In this document: piece after piece, positions 12,181 through 24,440 of the stretch
Layout: each line of letters begins with the position of its first letter
Numbering within the stretch: the first letter of the stretch is position 1
Source of the DNA: Rostratula benghalensis
Lineage: Eukaryota > Chordata > Aves > Charadriiformes > Rostratulidae
Direction: 5' to 3'
Assembly (NCBI GenBank): GCA_013399305.1
Contig: VXAI01000183.1
Coordinates: 785,307 to 849,306, forward strand
Length of the DNA: 64,000 bases
Notes under the pieces: generated by a model
What the model was told of the DNA's origin: nothing
Seen by the model: only the letters and a program-made list of their open reading frames with translations
Databases searched by the model: none
Program-made: the position numbers and the translations under genes

Positions 12181-12877
12181 ACGTTGTGCTTCATCACAAG
12201 ACCTGATCCCTCTTAGTTCCAAACAGAGCTGTCGCCTTGCCCTAAATGGAAATATTAGGATAATTGGGATGCGAAGAAACGAGCTTGGAGAGTTCAACTT
12301 CTAGGAGAAGCTTCCCCTCTCTAACAGCATCTTCTGCTGTCGGTGGGAGGTGGAGGCTGGAGCCAGATTTCAGCAGCTGACTTAAATTCCTGCTCCTGGC
12401 ATCAAGGGAAGGCTGGCCCTGGGTCAGGAGGCTTTTTCTCAGCAGGAACCAGTGCAGGGTTCCCTTGAATTTGAGGCTGGTTTCTAGATCAGACAGACAC
12501 ACAGACAGACCGCCCCGGGCACTGACAATAGTCACATGCACACCCCTTGCAATAAAAACATAATGCTCACCAACATCATGCAAGTATGTTGTACTAAACT
12601 GAGCTCTCAAAACAGCAATGATGAATCACAGGCAAGTCAACTCTTCTGCTGTATCTATCTACTTTACTGTAATGTAGTAGAACATCGATTTAGGTTAAAT
12701 TTTAGAAGGGACATGATATTGCTTCTAAATGGTCTTTGCTACTTGTGTGATGGAAACATAATGCCCGTAACTTCATCAAACAAATGTCAGACATCAGTTA
12801 TATCATTTTCCAAGTCACAAGGTATTTCTGACTGACAGGAGCAAAAGGGTTAAACAGATATTTTAACCACAGTCATA
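12181..12877. other. Unique non-coding sequence
   Basis: Includes a somewhat GC-richer patch (12300-12540) that is open on the minus strand for 122 codons, with no domain or codon signal. No repeat is recognised before the CR1 at 12878. Confidence 0.55.
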
Positions 12878-13427
12878 GAAGGTGATTCTACCCCTCTAGT
12901 CTGCTCTTGTGAGACCCCACTTGGAGCACTGTGTCCAGCTCTGGAGTCCTCAGCAGAGGAAGGACATGAATCTGTTGAAATGGGTCCAGTGGAGGGACAC
13001 GAAGATGCTCAGAGGGATGGAGCACCTCTTCTATAGAGACCGGCTGAGGGAGCTGGGGTCATTCAGCCTGGAGAAGAGAAGGCTCTGGGGAGACCTTAGT
13101 GCAGCCTTCCAGTATCTGAAGGGATGTACAGGAGAGCTGGAGAGGGACTCTTTGTCAGGGAGAGCAGTGACAGGACATGGGGTAACAGCTTTAAATTGGG
13201 AGAGGGGAGATTTAGCTTAGAAAGAGATTCTTTACTGTGAGGGTTGTGAGGCACCGGAACAGGGTGCCCAGGGAAATTATGGATGCCCCATCCCTGGAGG
13301 GGTTCAAGGCCAGGTTGGAGGGGGCTTGGAGCAACCTGGTCTGGTGGGAGGTGTCCCTGCCCAGGGCAGGGGGGTTGGAACTTGATGATCTTTAAGGTGC
13401 CTTCCAACTCTAACCATTCCATGTTTC
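12878..13427 (+). repeat. CR1 LINE, 5'-truncated, plus strand
   Basis: About 550 bases covering the end of CR1 ORF2 and the 3' untranslated region. The translated part from 12909 has the usual order for the CR1 ORF2 C-terminus: [14 protein letters not shown], a K-ML/W-R-T-KM block, [19 protein letters not shown] and a degenerate YLKG block. The DNA then runs through the GGAGGGGTTCAAGGCCAGG and GGTTGGAACTTGATGATC blocks to a decayed terminal ATTCCATG. It has no promoter or intact enzyme, so it cannot move by itself. The same 3'-end type appears at 15.2, 39.5, 42.1 and 58.7 kb. Confidence 0.95.
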
Positions 13428-13547
13428 AACTTTCTACTAATAGAGTGAAGCACAAAGAGCTATCAGAGAGACTGTGGAAGGCCATCTAACTTCACTCTCC
13501 TTTCACCTCCAGGAGCAGCAGCTATCTTGTTATAAATATGAGGACAA

Positions 13548-13562
13548 GGGGGGGGGGGGAAG

Positions 13563-13586
<24 letters not shown>
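13548..13586. repeat. PolyG (12) followed by polyA tract
   Basis: Twelve consecutive G at 13548-13559, then AAG-A and about 24 A. It lies about 120 bases after the end of the CR1. It is not a CR1 tail, because CR1 ends in an 8-base repeat and not in polyA. This is a likely length-variable and sequencing-error-prone site. Confidence 0.85.
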
Positions 13587-13587
<1 letters not shown>

Positions 13588-13593
<6 letters not shown>

Positions 13594-15156
13594 TAGATCT
13601 CAGAGACAGAGCTGATAAGTAAGGAGCTGAGCACAGATAAGCTGGCTACACAACTTCCTGCAAAGCAACCAACACCTCCTCTCCATAAATCCTGGAACAG
13701 GCATATGGTGTAAGACATGGAGCAGGGGTTTAAGCCTGGAAAGAATCAAAATGCTTGTGCTTGGTTTTATGAGATATGCCATTTGAATTGCACAGTCTCG
13801 AGGTGTTTGTTGCTGCCCCTTATACTCCCAGGCTCACACAGAAACACATCAACAGCTCCCACCCTCCGTGTCCAGCCCTGATTTTACTCTGTTTTTCCAC
13901 CAAAGACAAAAATGGGATTGATATCCCCTCTTCTATTTTAGCAAAGCCTTGGGAGCTCATTGCGTGTTTAGCAAAGCTATTGGAAATTTAGAAGCAGGAC
14001 CCATTTCATTCCAGTTGTATACGCCCTAAAGAAAACAGAGTTTTTGATAAACGATCCGATTTATGGCACATCTCTAGTTTCACCCTTTTTTCTATAACGC
14101 TACACCACAGTTCAAATTGATTAATACTGAAAAACATTTCAGGCTATAATATCTACCCACCCAGTTAACCATATCAGAGGACAAAAAAAGAAAACACATG
14201 TTAACAACACAAAAAGACATGTGTCTTAGAAACAGCAGTAAATGTAAGATAGCAAAAGGAATTTTAGGGTTTGTTAGGGGGTTTTTTTCCGCCTCCTAGA
14301 TGGCTGAAGACTGCCTTTGCAACAATAATTAGTGACAGAAAGAGCAAGACAACATAACCCTTTGATTTTTAGAATAAAGCACATTTTTCACATTATAATT
14401 AAAAAACTTGGAAAGATATTAAAATCACTGTTAGTCACCTGGGGTACATGGAAAAAACAGAAACTACCCTGAAAGCAAAGCCAGTCAGAGTATAAAGTTA
14501 ACGAAAAGTTGCTGTTTTGCAGAATTTAAAACATTACACATGCATTGCCCAGATTGACAACATGAGCTGGAGTGGTGCCAGAAGAGCAGCTATGATTTAT
14601 TAGGTCTGTAGCACTTAATCCAAGAAATAAAAAGGACTTACGTGACAGATGAGCATAAATGAACTCTTGGGTCAGACATTCATTTCTTAAAAAGTAAAAT
14701 AAAAAAAAAGACTGAAGCAAGATATTGTATAGCCTTAATATACATTAATGTATCATATATTTCCTGGTATACTTTCAAATTTCTGAGTTTTAACCATCTA
14801 GAAAATTATTATTTTTTTTTTTAAGCCAGACTAGTTTAAATACCTATTTACCAGATCCCATCACGTCATACTGCCCTTCCCTGGTAATATCAACATGGAT
14901 CAGAAAACATTTACAAAGACAGGGCAGAGGTTGAAACCCTGACCCTACTGAAGTCAATGACCAAATTCACATCTTCAGCAGACTTGTGGAGCTTCATGCT
15001 AAACCCTCACCTTTTCTACAATGTAAAAGGAAGGAAAAGTGACCATTTGCACCATTCTAATACAGATCAGAATTTGCCTGCCGGGCCAACTAGTCTTTAT
15101 AGCTAAGTGTGGTCAGACTCAACACCAGCAATAAAACAATGCTTGAGTTCTTACAT
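13588..15156. other. Unique non-coding sequence between two CR1 copies
   Basis: AT-rich unique DNA. It contains a CTACTGAAGTCAATGACC motif (14945-14962) shared with 26.8 kb, and a small exon-like segment at 14642-14685 on the minus strand, between a poly-T-type acceptor and CAC|GTAAGT. Neither is strong enough to call. Confidence 0.5.
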
Positions 15157-15496
15157 GCCTTCCAGTATCTGAAGGGAGCTACTGGAGAGCTGGAGAGGGA
15201 CACTTTGTCAGGGAGTGGAGTGACAGGACAAAGGAAAACAGCTTTAAATTAGAAGAGGAGAGATTTAGATGAAATAACAGAACGAAATTCTTTACTGTGA
15301 GGGTGGGAGAGGAACTGGAACAGTCTGCCCAGAGAAGCTGTGGCTGCCTCATCCCTGGAAATGATTAAGGTCAGGCTGGATGGGGCTTTGAGCAACTTGT
15401 TCTGCTGAGAGGTGTCCCTGCCCACAGCAGGGGGGTTGGGATTGGGATGATCTTTAAGATCCCTTACAACCCAAACCGTTCTATGATTCTGGGATT
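15157..15496 (+). repeat. CR1 LINE 3' portion, plus strand
   Basis: A 340-base CR1 copy beginning inside the ORF2 end (CTTCCAGTATCTGAAGGGAG). It continues through the AGCTGGAGAGGGACACTTTG, GAGAAGCTGTGGCTGCCTCA and GGTTGGGATTGGGATGATCT blocks to the terminal TTCTATGATTCT repeat units. It is the same subfamily type as the copy at 12.9 kb and in the same orientation, but 5'-truncated at a different point, so it is an independent insertion and not a duplication. Confidence 0.95.
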
Positions 15497-18400
15497 CACG
15501 CATCAACATCATGTTCTACCACAGTTTTCTTCACAACATAGTGGTAAGAGATCCACGACGTACATACACCTGTAACTTTAGGAAGATTTCTAATGGGAAC
15601 ACTGTTTAATTCTCTTCATGATTCTCTGGCAAAGCTGTCAGCTGCTGTGCTTCAAGGTTTAGTCACCTGAAACAGAATAACTGGGGTTTTTCCTCTCCCA
15701 CCTACGGTATTGATAAATCATTTTCAGCACCAATTTTCCCTCATCAAAAAAAAACTTGATCAGAAAGCAAGAAAAGGTATAATAAATAGCCAACAATATG
15801 CTAACCTGTGTGGTTTGATACAGCTGAACAAGCTGTGAAAAGGAATATTGTTCCTTTAATAGAATGACTGAAATGGTGCTCAAAACAGATTGGGCTGACA
15901 ATTTTTGCAACCTTGGTGTCTCCTCCAAGATTTACAATGGCACAGCTCCCCTTTTTAGCAAATTAAACCTTGTGTCAAGGCTTAAAATTAAATCCAAACT
16001 TCTTTTCTTCTCTGTACAGAAGGAACAAATTGGCACCACATGCCGGTAGTCGAGGAGTGCTGATGGGAAACAGAGTGAAGTGAGCGCCCTCCAACCTGGA
16101 AGGCGTCACTAGTCAAAATCAACTGGGATAAACAGTCAATTCCACTTAAAGTTTGACATATAAAGGCTTGTAAGATAGAAACATTCAAATATAAGAATTC
16201 TTCTGTACCACACAAACCTGTCCCAGTGCCAACACTTAAACTTTCTGTGCTGTGCAAGCACTTTGGGGAAATCTGCCTTTAGTACAGTTTGATGTTATAA
16301 GATCCTGTGTTGCCAAAGCCTGTTTAGTTTGTTCCAGAGAAGGGAAAAAAGGAAATACAATCGAGATCCAGAGTGTATGAACAGCAGTGACTTAATATCA
16401 TATTGCCTACTGTTACCAATATAACTTCTTCCATTATTCAGGATTCACTTTTATAAACATTTTAAAGCTTATTCAAATAGATAAAAGGATATTTCTAAGG
16501 ATGGACATATGGACTGCTTTTCATGGACAGAAATGCAAGAATAGCTTACAAAATTACACAAAGGCCAGACTTCCCTCCAGTTAACAAAGGTACCTCATGC
16601 AATTGTTTTAATGGTTCCTGGAGGACACCCCATGTGTAATCCATCCTGAAATCCACTGTGCCCATTGTTTGCCAGCAAAAGTAAGGCTACTTTTTCCAGG
16701 TCTAGAACCAGATTCAGGCCACACACTTTGACAGGGCTCTCAAATGTTCACAAAAACTTTTGCTTTCACTCATGGTCTGCTGTAAGTGAGCTTTCACTCA
16801 CGCAAGCTGCTGCTGCAAAGGGCTCTTTTTACAAAATAAGAAAAAAAAAAAAAAAAATCAATATACCTAGTTTCAAAAGCCCCTTTAAGCTTTCCATTGT
16901 CCTTCTTCTCCTGGTTTGGCACTGCAAAAGAAAGCACTCCCTCCAGTTTAACCTCAGTTTTAAGCCTGCACATAAGATTTTATAGGATGAGGAACAAGTT
17001 TCACAATTAAAGCCCGCTGCAGAGATGTCTGCAGAGCACACAGCAGAACTGTCAGCTCCCAACCCAGCACCACCAAGGCTGAGACATACTGCAGTAGAAG
17101 TAACAGACTCCAGATCAAGAACCCAGAATCTTTGCTATGTTCTCTCTAGCTCCCGTTCGTTTTGAGGGGGTTAGTATGAAATATGTGCCATAATATAACT
17201 TCTGTCATAGCAATTGATACTGCCTTTCTGCACAAGTTCCATAGTTTCCATGCTAGTGTGATACCAAATTAGGATGGCCATCAGACACCAGGATGGGCTT
17301 CTTTCTTCCTTCATCCCAACAAATTCCATCAGGGATGGTTATAGCTCCACACATCTCTGGCCTATTGTCTGTGCATGCTCTAAAGTTTACAAACACAGGC
17401 TACCAGTGGCTGGAAATAACCCCAGAGTTACAGTATAGGAATGCTGACGCTGGGTTGCTAGAGATGGTTAAAAAGTGTACTGGAACAGGAAGCACAAAAT
17501 AGTGATTTTTTTTCATTTACATCTACATATATGTACATTAAAAAAAAAAAAATCTGAGACTTCTATTGATCTACTTTAACTGTTTCTAACATACATCAGT
17601 TTTCAAGTCTGCTTTTCACATTGACACACGAGTACTGTCAGAATCCTTCAACATAAACATAATTTCAAACAAACCTGTAACAATTTAAATACGTCTTACC
17701 AACATCTCTGTTTGAAAGGAGAAAGCACTGAAGACTATCAACACTCCTAACACCTCCAGCACTGGACCACACTCAAGCGAGGACCAGGCTATCAGAGTCT
17801 TTGCTGAGACAGTAAATCTCCGCTCACCATTCAACTTGTGAAAGTGTCCAAACTCCCCAACAACCACCTTGAAAACAAGTTTTTTTGCTGGTACATTAAT
17901 ACCTCATCAGAATCTTTTCATTACACTGGAGTAATTTCAGATGGCAGATTTAAAAATTTAATCCAGGATAGGTTAAAACTTGCAGCCACGCTGAAGTTTT
18001 GCACGACTTTAGCAGGAACTTTTCTTTCATACAGCGTTTCTCAGCTAAAGTTGCATTTATGTTTTGCAGTTCACCTCTATGTTTAAATAATAATTATGGT
18101 TGTGACATACAGTGACAAAAGCCAGAAAATGCAAAATTAGCAGAGACATACTCTGTCCATTGTTTGAATGCGCTCAGCTGGTTTTGCTTTACTAATACCA
18201 CCAAGACAGAAATTTTCATTTCCCAAAAACACAAACTTCTGGCAAGAGGTTACAGAGTGAAATAAATCTTATTCTTGGAAGAGATTTTTGTTTGACACCT
18301 GAATCATTTCTGCTGGTTTCTCTCCTTTTTTCCGTCTTCAAATGGAGTCTTAGAACTCTAAGCCAAAATACAGAGTCTTAGAGCTATCACAACAAAAGCT

Positions 18401-19748
18401 CAGCATCCAATTTCTCCTTCCAAATACATTTTAGGAGGAGAGTGTATCAACAAAGCCATAGCCTTATTAGCCTGAACAAAACTGAGAAGAAGGTTTGCCA
18501 CAGCAAGAGCATCTCAAGCATTTTGCTAAGCTATTGCTTTCTGAGTGGCTGTGGAAGCAAAGGTGTCAAAACAGAGGCTTTTAGAGCTTATTTTTTTTTT
18601 TTAATTTAGAAGTTTTAAGATAGAAGCATTTAATTTTTGTTTCTAATAGACTGGCAAATGCTAAATGCATCTGACATCAACAACACTATACAATAAAATG
18701 CTGGATAAAGAGTTTATTCTATTTTGTACCATTTTTTTTCCACTTGTTTTCTTTCATTTAGTATTCCTTTTTTCCTCCCCTTACTGAATATAAGTGAAAA
18801 TCCTCTTTTTATGCACTTATATATACACATTATACATGTCCTGTTTTCTTTTACACTGAGCTAATAGGAGAATGCCTTACTATTGATAATTTCACTTTTT
18901 TTTGAACCACTTTATTTTTGTGATTTGCTATTCTAAAACATTGAGTTTTTAACCAAAGCTTTATTAACAATCCTAAAATTCATAAGATTTTTCCAATCTC
19001 TTCATTAAGTTTCAATCCTATATTTACAGGAATTTTGCCGTGGACTTCCATGTGTGTAGGTTTACAGTTTTAGTTTAGTGGGCTGCTTCCAGCGTAATAC
19101 TATTGTATCTGTTGGGTTAAATCCCACGGGAATCTGGCCTACAGCTTCACTAATTAATATATGCTATGATAGGACACTGAATTCGCCAAAGCTTTGAAGT
19201 GGATCTGCTGAAGCCGTCACCTACAGTGAGCTCCCTAAAGACCAAAAGCCTTTTCAACACCAGAAAGCCAGGCTTTATTTGAATAAAATTAGAAATTTAA
19301 CTTTCAAATAGAGAAAGCTCCAAGTAACTAGGGAAGGCAGGGTTGGGGTAGATAGGTTTCTGGCCAGCTATCTGTCCACCTCCTTGCTTGTGGGCTTTAT
19401 TTTATCTGACTCAAGTCGCTTTGCAGAAAATTTTTCCCAATTCTCTCTCATCCCCACAAGAACCCTTGCAGCCTGCTTTGGGACCTGGCTGCTGCTTTCT
19501 ACTCGTTGTTATCTGTGAGCCTCATGGCAGGAGTGGAAGGCTCCCCCGTTTCCATTCCTGTCCCACCACCCCTGGCAGTTCTGCTCAACCCACCCTCCCC
19601 CAGGCTGCCTCCTGGGAAGGGAGCTGTCTCTCCTGCATCAAGGGACACGACCACCTCCACCTCACTGCTCCATTGGGTCTTCAGGTCAACTAACTTTCCC
19701 TCCACTTTTAAAACACATTTCCACTCTAGTCTGCATAGTTTTACAGTT
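15497..19748. other. Unique non-coding sequence with A/T tracts
   Basis: No interspersed repeat recognised. PolyA runs lie at 16841-16857 and about 17539-17552, and a poly-T run at about 18591-18602. A GC-richer patch at about 19430-19690 is open in several frames on both strands without a domain. Confidence 0.55.
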
Positions 19749-19768
19749 AAAAAAAAAAAAAAAAAAAA
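19749..19768. repeat. PolyA tract (20)
   Basis: Twenty A following the GC-richer patch at 19.43-19.69 kb. I considered a processed retrocopy tail, but there is no AATAAA upstream and no recognisable gene, so it is listed only as a homopolymer. Confidence 0.9.
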
Positions 19769-19996
19769 GGAAAAGTGCAGTCATCTTTTCTGCTTTTTCT
19801 CCTTCTTGTCCTCCTCATCCCATTGCAAGATCAAAGAGAGCTCTGCAGGTCTCTAGCACCTTGTACTGGTAGCAGGTTGATATTGGTCTCTCAGATCTAG
19901 AGAAAGAACTTCATCTCTGCAGTCCACTGAAACCATCCTTCCCAAAAATCTCAAACTATTTCTTCTGAGTTTACAGTCATAGCCAGATTTTCATAA

Positions 19997-20281
19997 TCAT
20001 TTCCACGTGTCATCTAGTCCCTTTGGGAGTGCATGCCAGTGTCTCTTTCTGAAAGCCTTGTTACACCCAACAACTATTTGCAGTTGTTGACTTTCTTGTA
20101 TAATGTGGACAGTATTAGCATCACTTTGTACAAGTGTCATTTGAGCTTCATCTGTCGCTTCAAACCACACTGTCTGTAAGTCTTTCACAGTCTTCCTATA
20201 AATCTTCTCGAAATTACAGTTTTCTTGAAGAGGTGCAACTTCCCAGGCTGTCACCATTTCATAGCTCTGCACTGGGAACAT
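19997..20281 (-). other. Unexplained 94-codon open frame, unknown origin
   Basis: Minus strand, ATG at 20281-20279 and TGA at 19999-19997. The encoded peptide is hydrophilic and mixed in composition. It has an acidic middle (WFEATDEAQMTLVQSDANTV), a QESQQLQIVVGCNKAF segment and a basic FRKRHWH cluster. By eye the codons favour a purine in the first position, as real coding DNA does. I see no signal peptide, membrane segment or named domain. There is no convincing splice site at the ends. Upstream on the minus strand, TTTCTCAAATTTAG is a weak acceptor. It could be a piece of an old retrocopy or transposon, an exon, or a chance frame, since frames of this length are common in the window. Confidence 0.2.
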
Positions 20282-22010
20282 GATTTACTCTAAATTTGAG
20301 AAACACAACCTTTGTGTTTCAGAATGTGGTTGCAAACCTCCATCAGCAGCTACTGCTTGGACTACACCAGCCCCTTCTCCCTTACTCACCTCTTCTCCTT
20401 CTGTCACCAGGGGCGTTTGCAAGAAGTATAATAATCCATCATTTCCAACTCGCTATCAAACCCTCAGATTTCACCTCTGCTCCACAGCTAAATCCAATTT
20501 CCATCACACATTTGCTACAATTTCAAAGTCTTGGGATTTTTTCTCCTCCCTTAATGCCCCCCACTCCTCAGATGTTCTTGCAAATGGGCTGTTAGTAGCC
20601 AGACCATCTAGTGGGAAAAGAAGAAAGCTGGCTGGTCTTTGATTGTAGGTTTGTTGGGGCTGGCTTGTTTGTTTTAATTTTTATTCTAGCCTACAGGGAT
20701 GTCTTTTTACCTTTGTTACATTATTAGTTTTAACAACTGCATTATTTATTTTTTCGTTGCTTTTGATTCTGTAATTGTTAAAAATCCATTAAACTATAGT
20801 TACTCAATAATTGCAGATGATTTCTCTCCCCTTCTTTCCACCAAAGAGTCAAGAATTAACTAACAGTTTAATTAAAACAGATAAACTGAGAGAGATGTTA
20901 GTTCCCGTGAGAGGATTACATACACATCTGATATTTTCAGAAGAATAACTGAGGGAAAAAAATATTCTGAGATTTTATTTATGTGCTATGCCATAATTAC
21001 CATTTTTTCCTCTTCATTAGACAAAGTGGACTGTCTTTCCACCTAGACCACGGGCCTAATCTCCACCCAAAGAGAGCAGCGAGGTTCTAGGGGAAGAAAA
21101 GCTGAGTTTTTTCAGAGAGGACTTGAGGTTTACATGGGTTGGCTTAAGGGAGGGGTTTTCCACACTTGTACATTACAAACATCACACTCCCACCTGAGTA
21201 CAGTGCCAGACCCCAGAAGCTCTGGGACTACTGGCCAAGCACAGTACCAATCACTTGCCATGCACATCGATTTCTAGATGCCATCTGCCAGTACTGGAAA
21301 AATTAATGTTTTCCAGAGTGGAGGTGGTTACAACGCTCACATTTCACACCAGGAGGTCAGTTGTCAACTGACATAGAGCCACGAGTCTTTTCTCAGTGTT
21401 GTCAGACCCTACTGCTGTGCCCAGTGTGGCTGTAACATGTTCTGGCTGTTACTGGAATCTATCGTGGTCAGTGCTGGCAGAACCTTCTTGGCTACACACG
21501 ACTCTTATAGCAGCATATGTACCTCAGACTAAGGACTGAAACAATAAATGTCTAGCAGTGGACCAAGGAGAAACACAGAATATACAGAGCCAAGTGCCAA
21601 CCTTGTTTGGTGCTGGTATCTTTGGCTCCTTAGGACCCACAGCCCCTGGGGTGCTCTGGGAAAGTGGCAGGTTTGAGCACATGGGCATAATGCAGCAGCA
21701 TGGTGCACACCAGGAGATAAAAAACATTATTCCAAACCTGCCAAACACACTTGGTCTGTTTTCAGCATCAGACCACGAGCTGAAAAGTTTCATACTCAAA
21801 TATACTCCTCAAAATAGCTCAGGATGGGGGAAAGCAGCTCCACACCATCTCCAGCTACTTCCCCAGAACCATTAGCCTAGGTATCATCCACAGGATTAGG
21901 ACCAACTTTATATCCTCTACACTTGTCAAGCTTGTACTTGATCATCTCAGTTTGCTTTGGTCTCTGGTACTGCTAAGATTTGAGGAAAAAGGGAAACCTA
22001 CTTTTTTTAC
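20282..22010. other. Unique non-coding sequence
   Basis: No repeat family recognised. The two overlapping plus-strand frames at 20280-20642 (120 and 99 codons in different frames) cancel each other as evidence. A short perfect inverted repeat at 21356-21372 is listed separately. A frame open on both strands at 21524-21875 lacks domains. Confidence 0.5.
21356..21372. repeat. Short inverted repeat (GTCAGTTG-T-CAACTGAC)
   Basis: Two perfect 8-base arms with one central base. Each arm holds CAGTTG, which can be an E-box or MYB-type half-site. It may be chance. Confidence 0.6.
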
Positions 22011-22033
22011 TTTTTTTTTTTTTTTTTCCCCCC
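22011..22033. repeat. Poly-T/poly-C tract
   Basis: Seventeen T and then six C, followed by TCAG. As a pyrimidine tract plus AG it imitates a splice acceptor, but the frames downstream show nothing recognisable. Confidence 0.85.
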
Positions 22034-23639
22034 TCAGCTCAGTTGATATCACTGTGGAAACCTGGAACCCAGAAGATGTTGGACCCACCACAACCACTTC
22101 AGGTTGGAAGGCTGCTTTCAGAGAGTCTTTACTGCAGACACCAATGACAGCAAATTATATGCCTGCCTTGGAAGTCCACCAGGCTTTAAAGCACTGGTGA
22201 CACATCAGTCTCACTCTGCTCCCCACACACCAGACAGCATTTATCTCAAACTCAAAGCTTGGCCCCCAAGAACTTGTCAGATCCTTGGCAGCTCCCCTTC
22301 ATCAGCCCAGCACAACGTGAAGGTTGAAAGCACGCTCATGCTATGTACAGCCAAAGGTATAAAATTATGTGCTAAGCAACCCTTACTATTTTTTAATTTC
22401 CTTTTTTAATAACAAAAATTAAAACCCTCAACATAATAAAACGCACATTTGAAAATAAAAAAAAAAAACCCAAGATTTCCTTAAGTACATTTTTAAGAGA
22501 CTGCATAATAATTTTGGTCATTCTCCAATATTAATACTGTACTGAGGTAAGGCAGAAAAAGCTGAAATCAATGCTGAAAACAACTCCTTATTTGAAATTC
22601 CTCAAAATTTTAAACTATAGAGGAAGCAACTGTTAAAAATACCCTCAGAAGTCTTTACCCATTCCTAGCAATTTGTTAAATTAAAAGGGATTACAGAGGA
22701 TATACATCTTCCTTCTCTACGAATTGCAATGGTATCATACAGAATGCAGCTGAGAAATTAAGGAATCAGTACATTAAAAAGAGAAATGCATTTGGTAACT
22801 GATAAGTTGAATTTTCACATAAAGATTAAAAGTGGTGGCAAACATTTTTGTTTACTTTCTCTACAGTGACTATTAGAAGTAACTGGGTCATAATTATAGT
22901 CCCTGATCTTAAAAAAAAATAAATCTCTATTATCTTATTCTGATGGAAAATGTTCCATTATTTTAGTAACTAGAACATGACAGTATTTCTACATGTATTT
23001 ACTGATGAATTGGGGATATATTTGGAGCAAAGACTGTGCTCTCCATTACTGAGAAAAAAAATAAAACCAGCTAGCACTCAAACCCAAAAAACCCACCACA
23101 AAACACTTAGACCTTACAATTCAGACAATTCAAACTGGCTTCCATTTCGGCACCTAAAATATCTGGCACCTAAAATATCTACCACCTCTGACAGGTACTA
23201 CTTGGGTCATGTTTTTAGCTTGTTTGTTTCTTAAAACAAATAATCGGCAATTAATTTATAGTGTAAAGTTGTTCAGGCATAAAATAAAGATGTACCAACT
23301 GTATTCCAGTTAAGAAATCACATTCTTTCAAGTACCAGTACAGGGACAGTTTTGGGGTTGTTTTTTTTTTTTTCTTATTAATCAATTTAGTAACCAGGCA
23401 GAAGAAAGCATTCACTTTACCTTGTTGAAAACGAGCTTGTATTCTGAAAAACAAAGTCTAAATATCTAACACAACTACTGCCAGGCTGCTTGTCCATTAA
23501 AAAAAAAAAATTAATTGCAATCAAAATTTTGATACAATTATGTGCAGAATAAGAACTTCTGCATATTTGGCAGGCAGCCCACTTCTGTATGCAATGCATA
23601 AAAACTGTAAGAATGGATTCTATACTAACTACAGGGTGC
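22034..23639. other. Unique non-coding sequence
   Basis: Nothing recognised except the 16-base tandem duplication at 23149-23180 and poly-T/A runs near 23360 and 23500. Confidence 0.55.
23149..23180. repeat. Perfect 16-base tandem duplication
   Basis: GGCACCTAAAATATCT occurs twice back to back with no mismatch. The perfect identity suggests a recent replication-slippage event. Confidence 0.9.
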
Positions 23640-24440
23640 TTACTTTCCTTCAACGATAATTGTCTTAATGCCTGTTTTAATCAGTATTAACTACTAGCAA
23701 TAACATGCTTTTAATTATGTTTTAAACGAGTCCTTTATTGGGCTGTTTTGGGAAGCAAATTAGTCAAAAGGAGCTGTTAATCAAAAACGTGTTACTGGCA
23801 CAAAATAAATGTTCATTTAAGGAGCCATTTGAAATAAACCTGGCTCATTGACTCTGACAACCTACAAGGACACTGGGGCCTCCTGAGGATAACTCCTTCA
23901 GTACTCTCCTAGATACGCCTTGCTGCTCAGAAGTTATAAGTAGAAACATTAAGCAGTTTAGGTCATTCATCAGCTAACTTTTACTACTGTACTCAAGAAA
24001 ATGAGCCTCCTAGGAACTTCACAGCAGATCTATTCCTTCATTAGCTAAGTAATATTGAGAGAGATGTTCCTGTCATTATGAATGGAGAAATCTATCGCAG
24101 TGAATTTTACTGGTGTCCCCTTTGTCTATGAACTGTCTTTTGTAGATTCCAAGGTATTTAGGCTGAAAAACTAGCGTAATTATCTTTCAACATTATTCGT
24201 ATGTGTTCATTTCCTTCTGCTGAGCGATACCCGTGCCCAAAAACTCTACCACACAAGATTATATGTTCCTCCTAATACACAGGCGCACAACTTGGCACTC
24301 GGTACGAGCACAGAATATCACCCTCACAGCACAACTTTAAATAGAAATTTCATTAAATCTATGCCATCGCCCGGCTTGAAAACTTAATTTTTGCTGTAGC
24401 CATTTAATTTGAAGCACTTCAGCTTTAAACAAACGAAGGA
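23640..24440. promoter_or_regulatory. Candidate conserved non-coding stretch
   Basis: A repeat-free stretch rich in homeodomain-type cores (TTTTAATC, TTAATTATG, AAATTAGTC, GTTAATCAAAAAC, CATTTAATTTG), with scattered CpG (ATCGCCCGG, AAACGAAGG) that are otherwise rare here. The texture suggests enhancer-like conserved DNA. This is a composition-based guess only. Confidence 0.2.

Noticed and set aside
12242..12610. 122-codon minus-strand open frame
   Set aside because: No domain, no splice or promoter support; GC-moderate DNA gives frames of this length by chance.
19430..19768. GC-richer patch ending in polyA, considered as a processed retrocopy
   Set aside because: No AATAAA before the tail, no recognisable parent gene and no flanking direct repeat found.
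22011..22200. Poly-T/C plus CTCAG as a splice acceptor with open frame after it
   Set aside because: The tract is a homopolymer, the downstream frames lack coding character, and no donor of quality follows.
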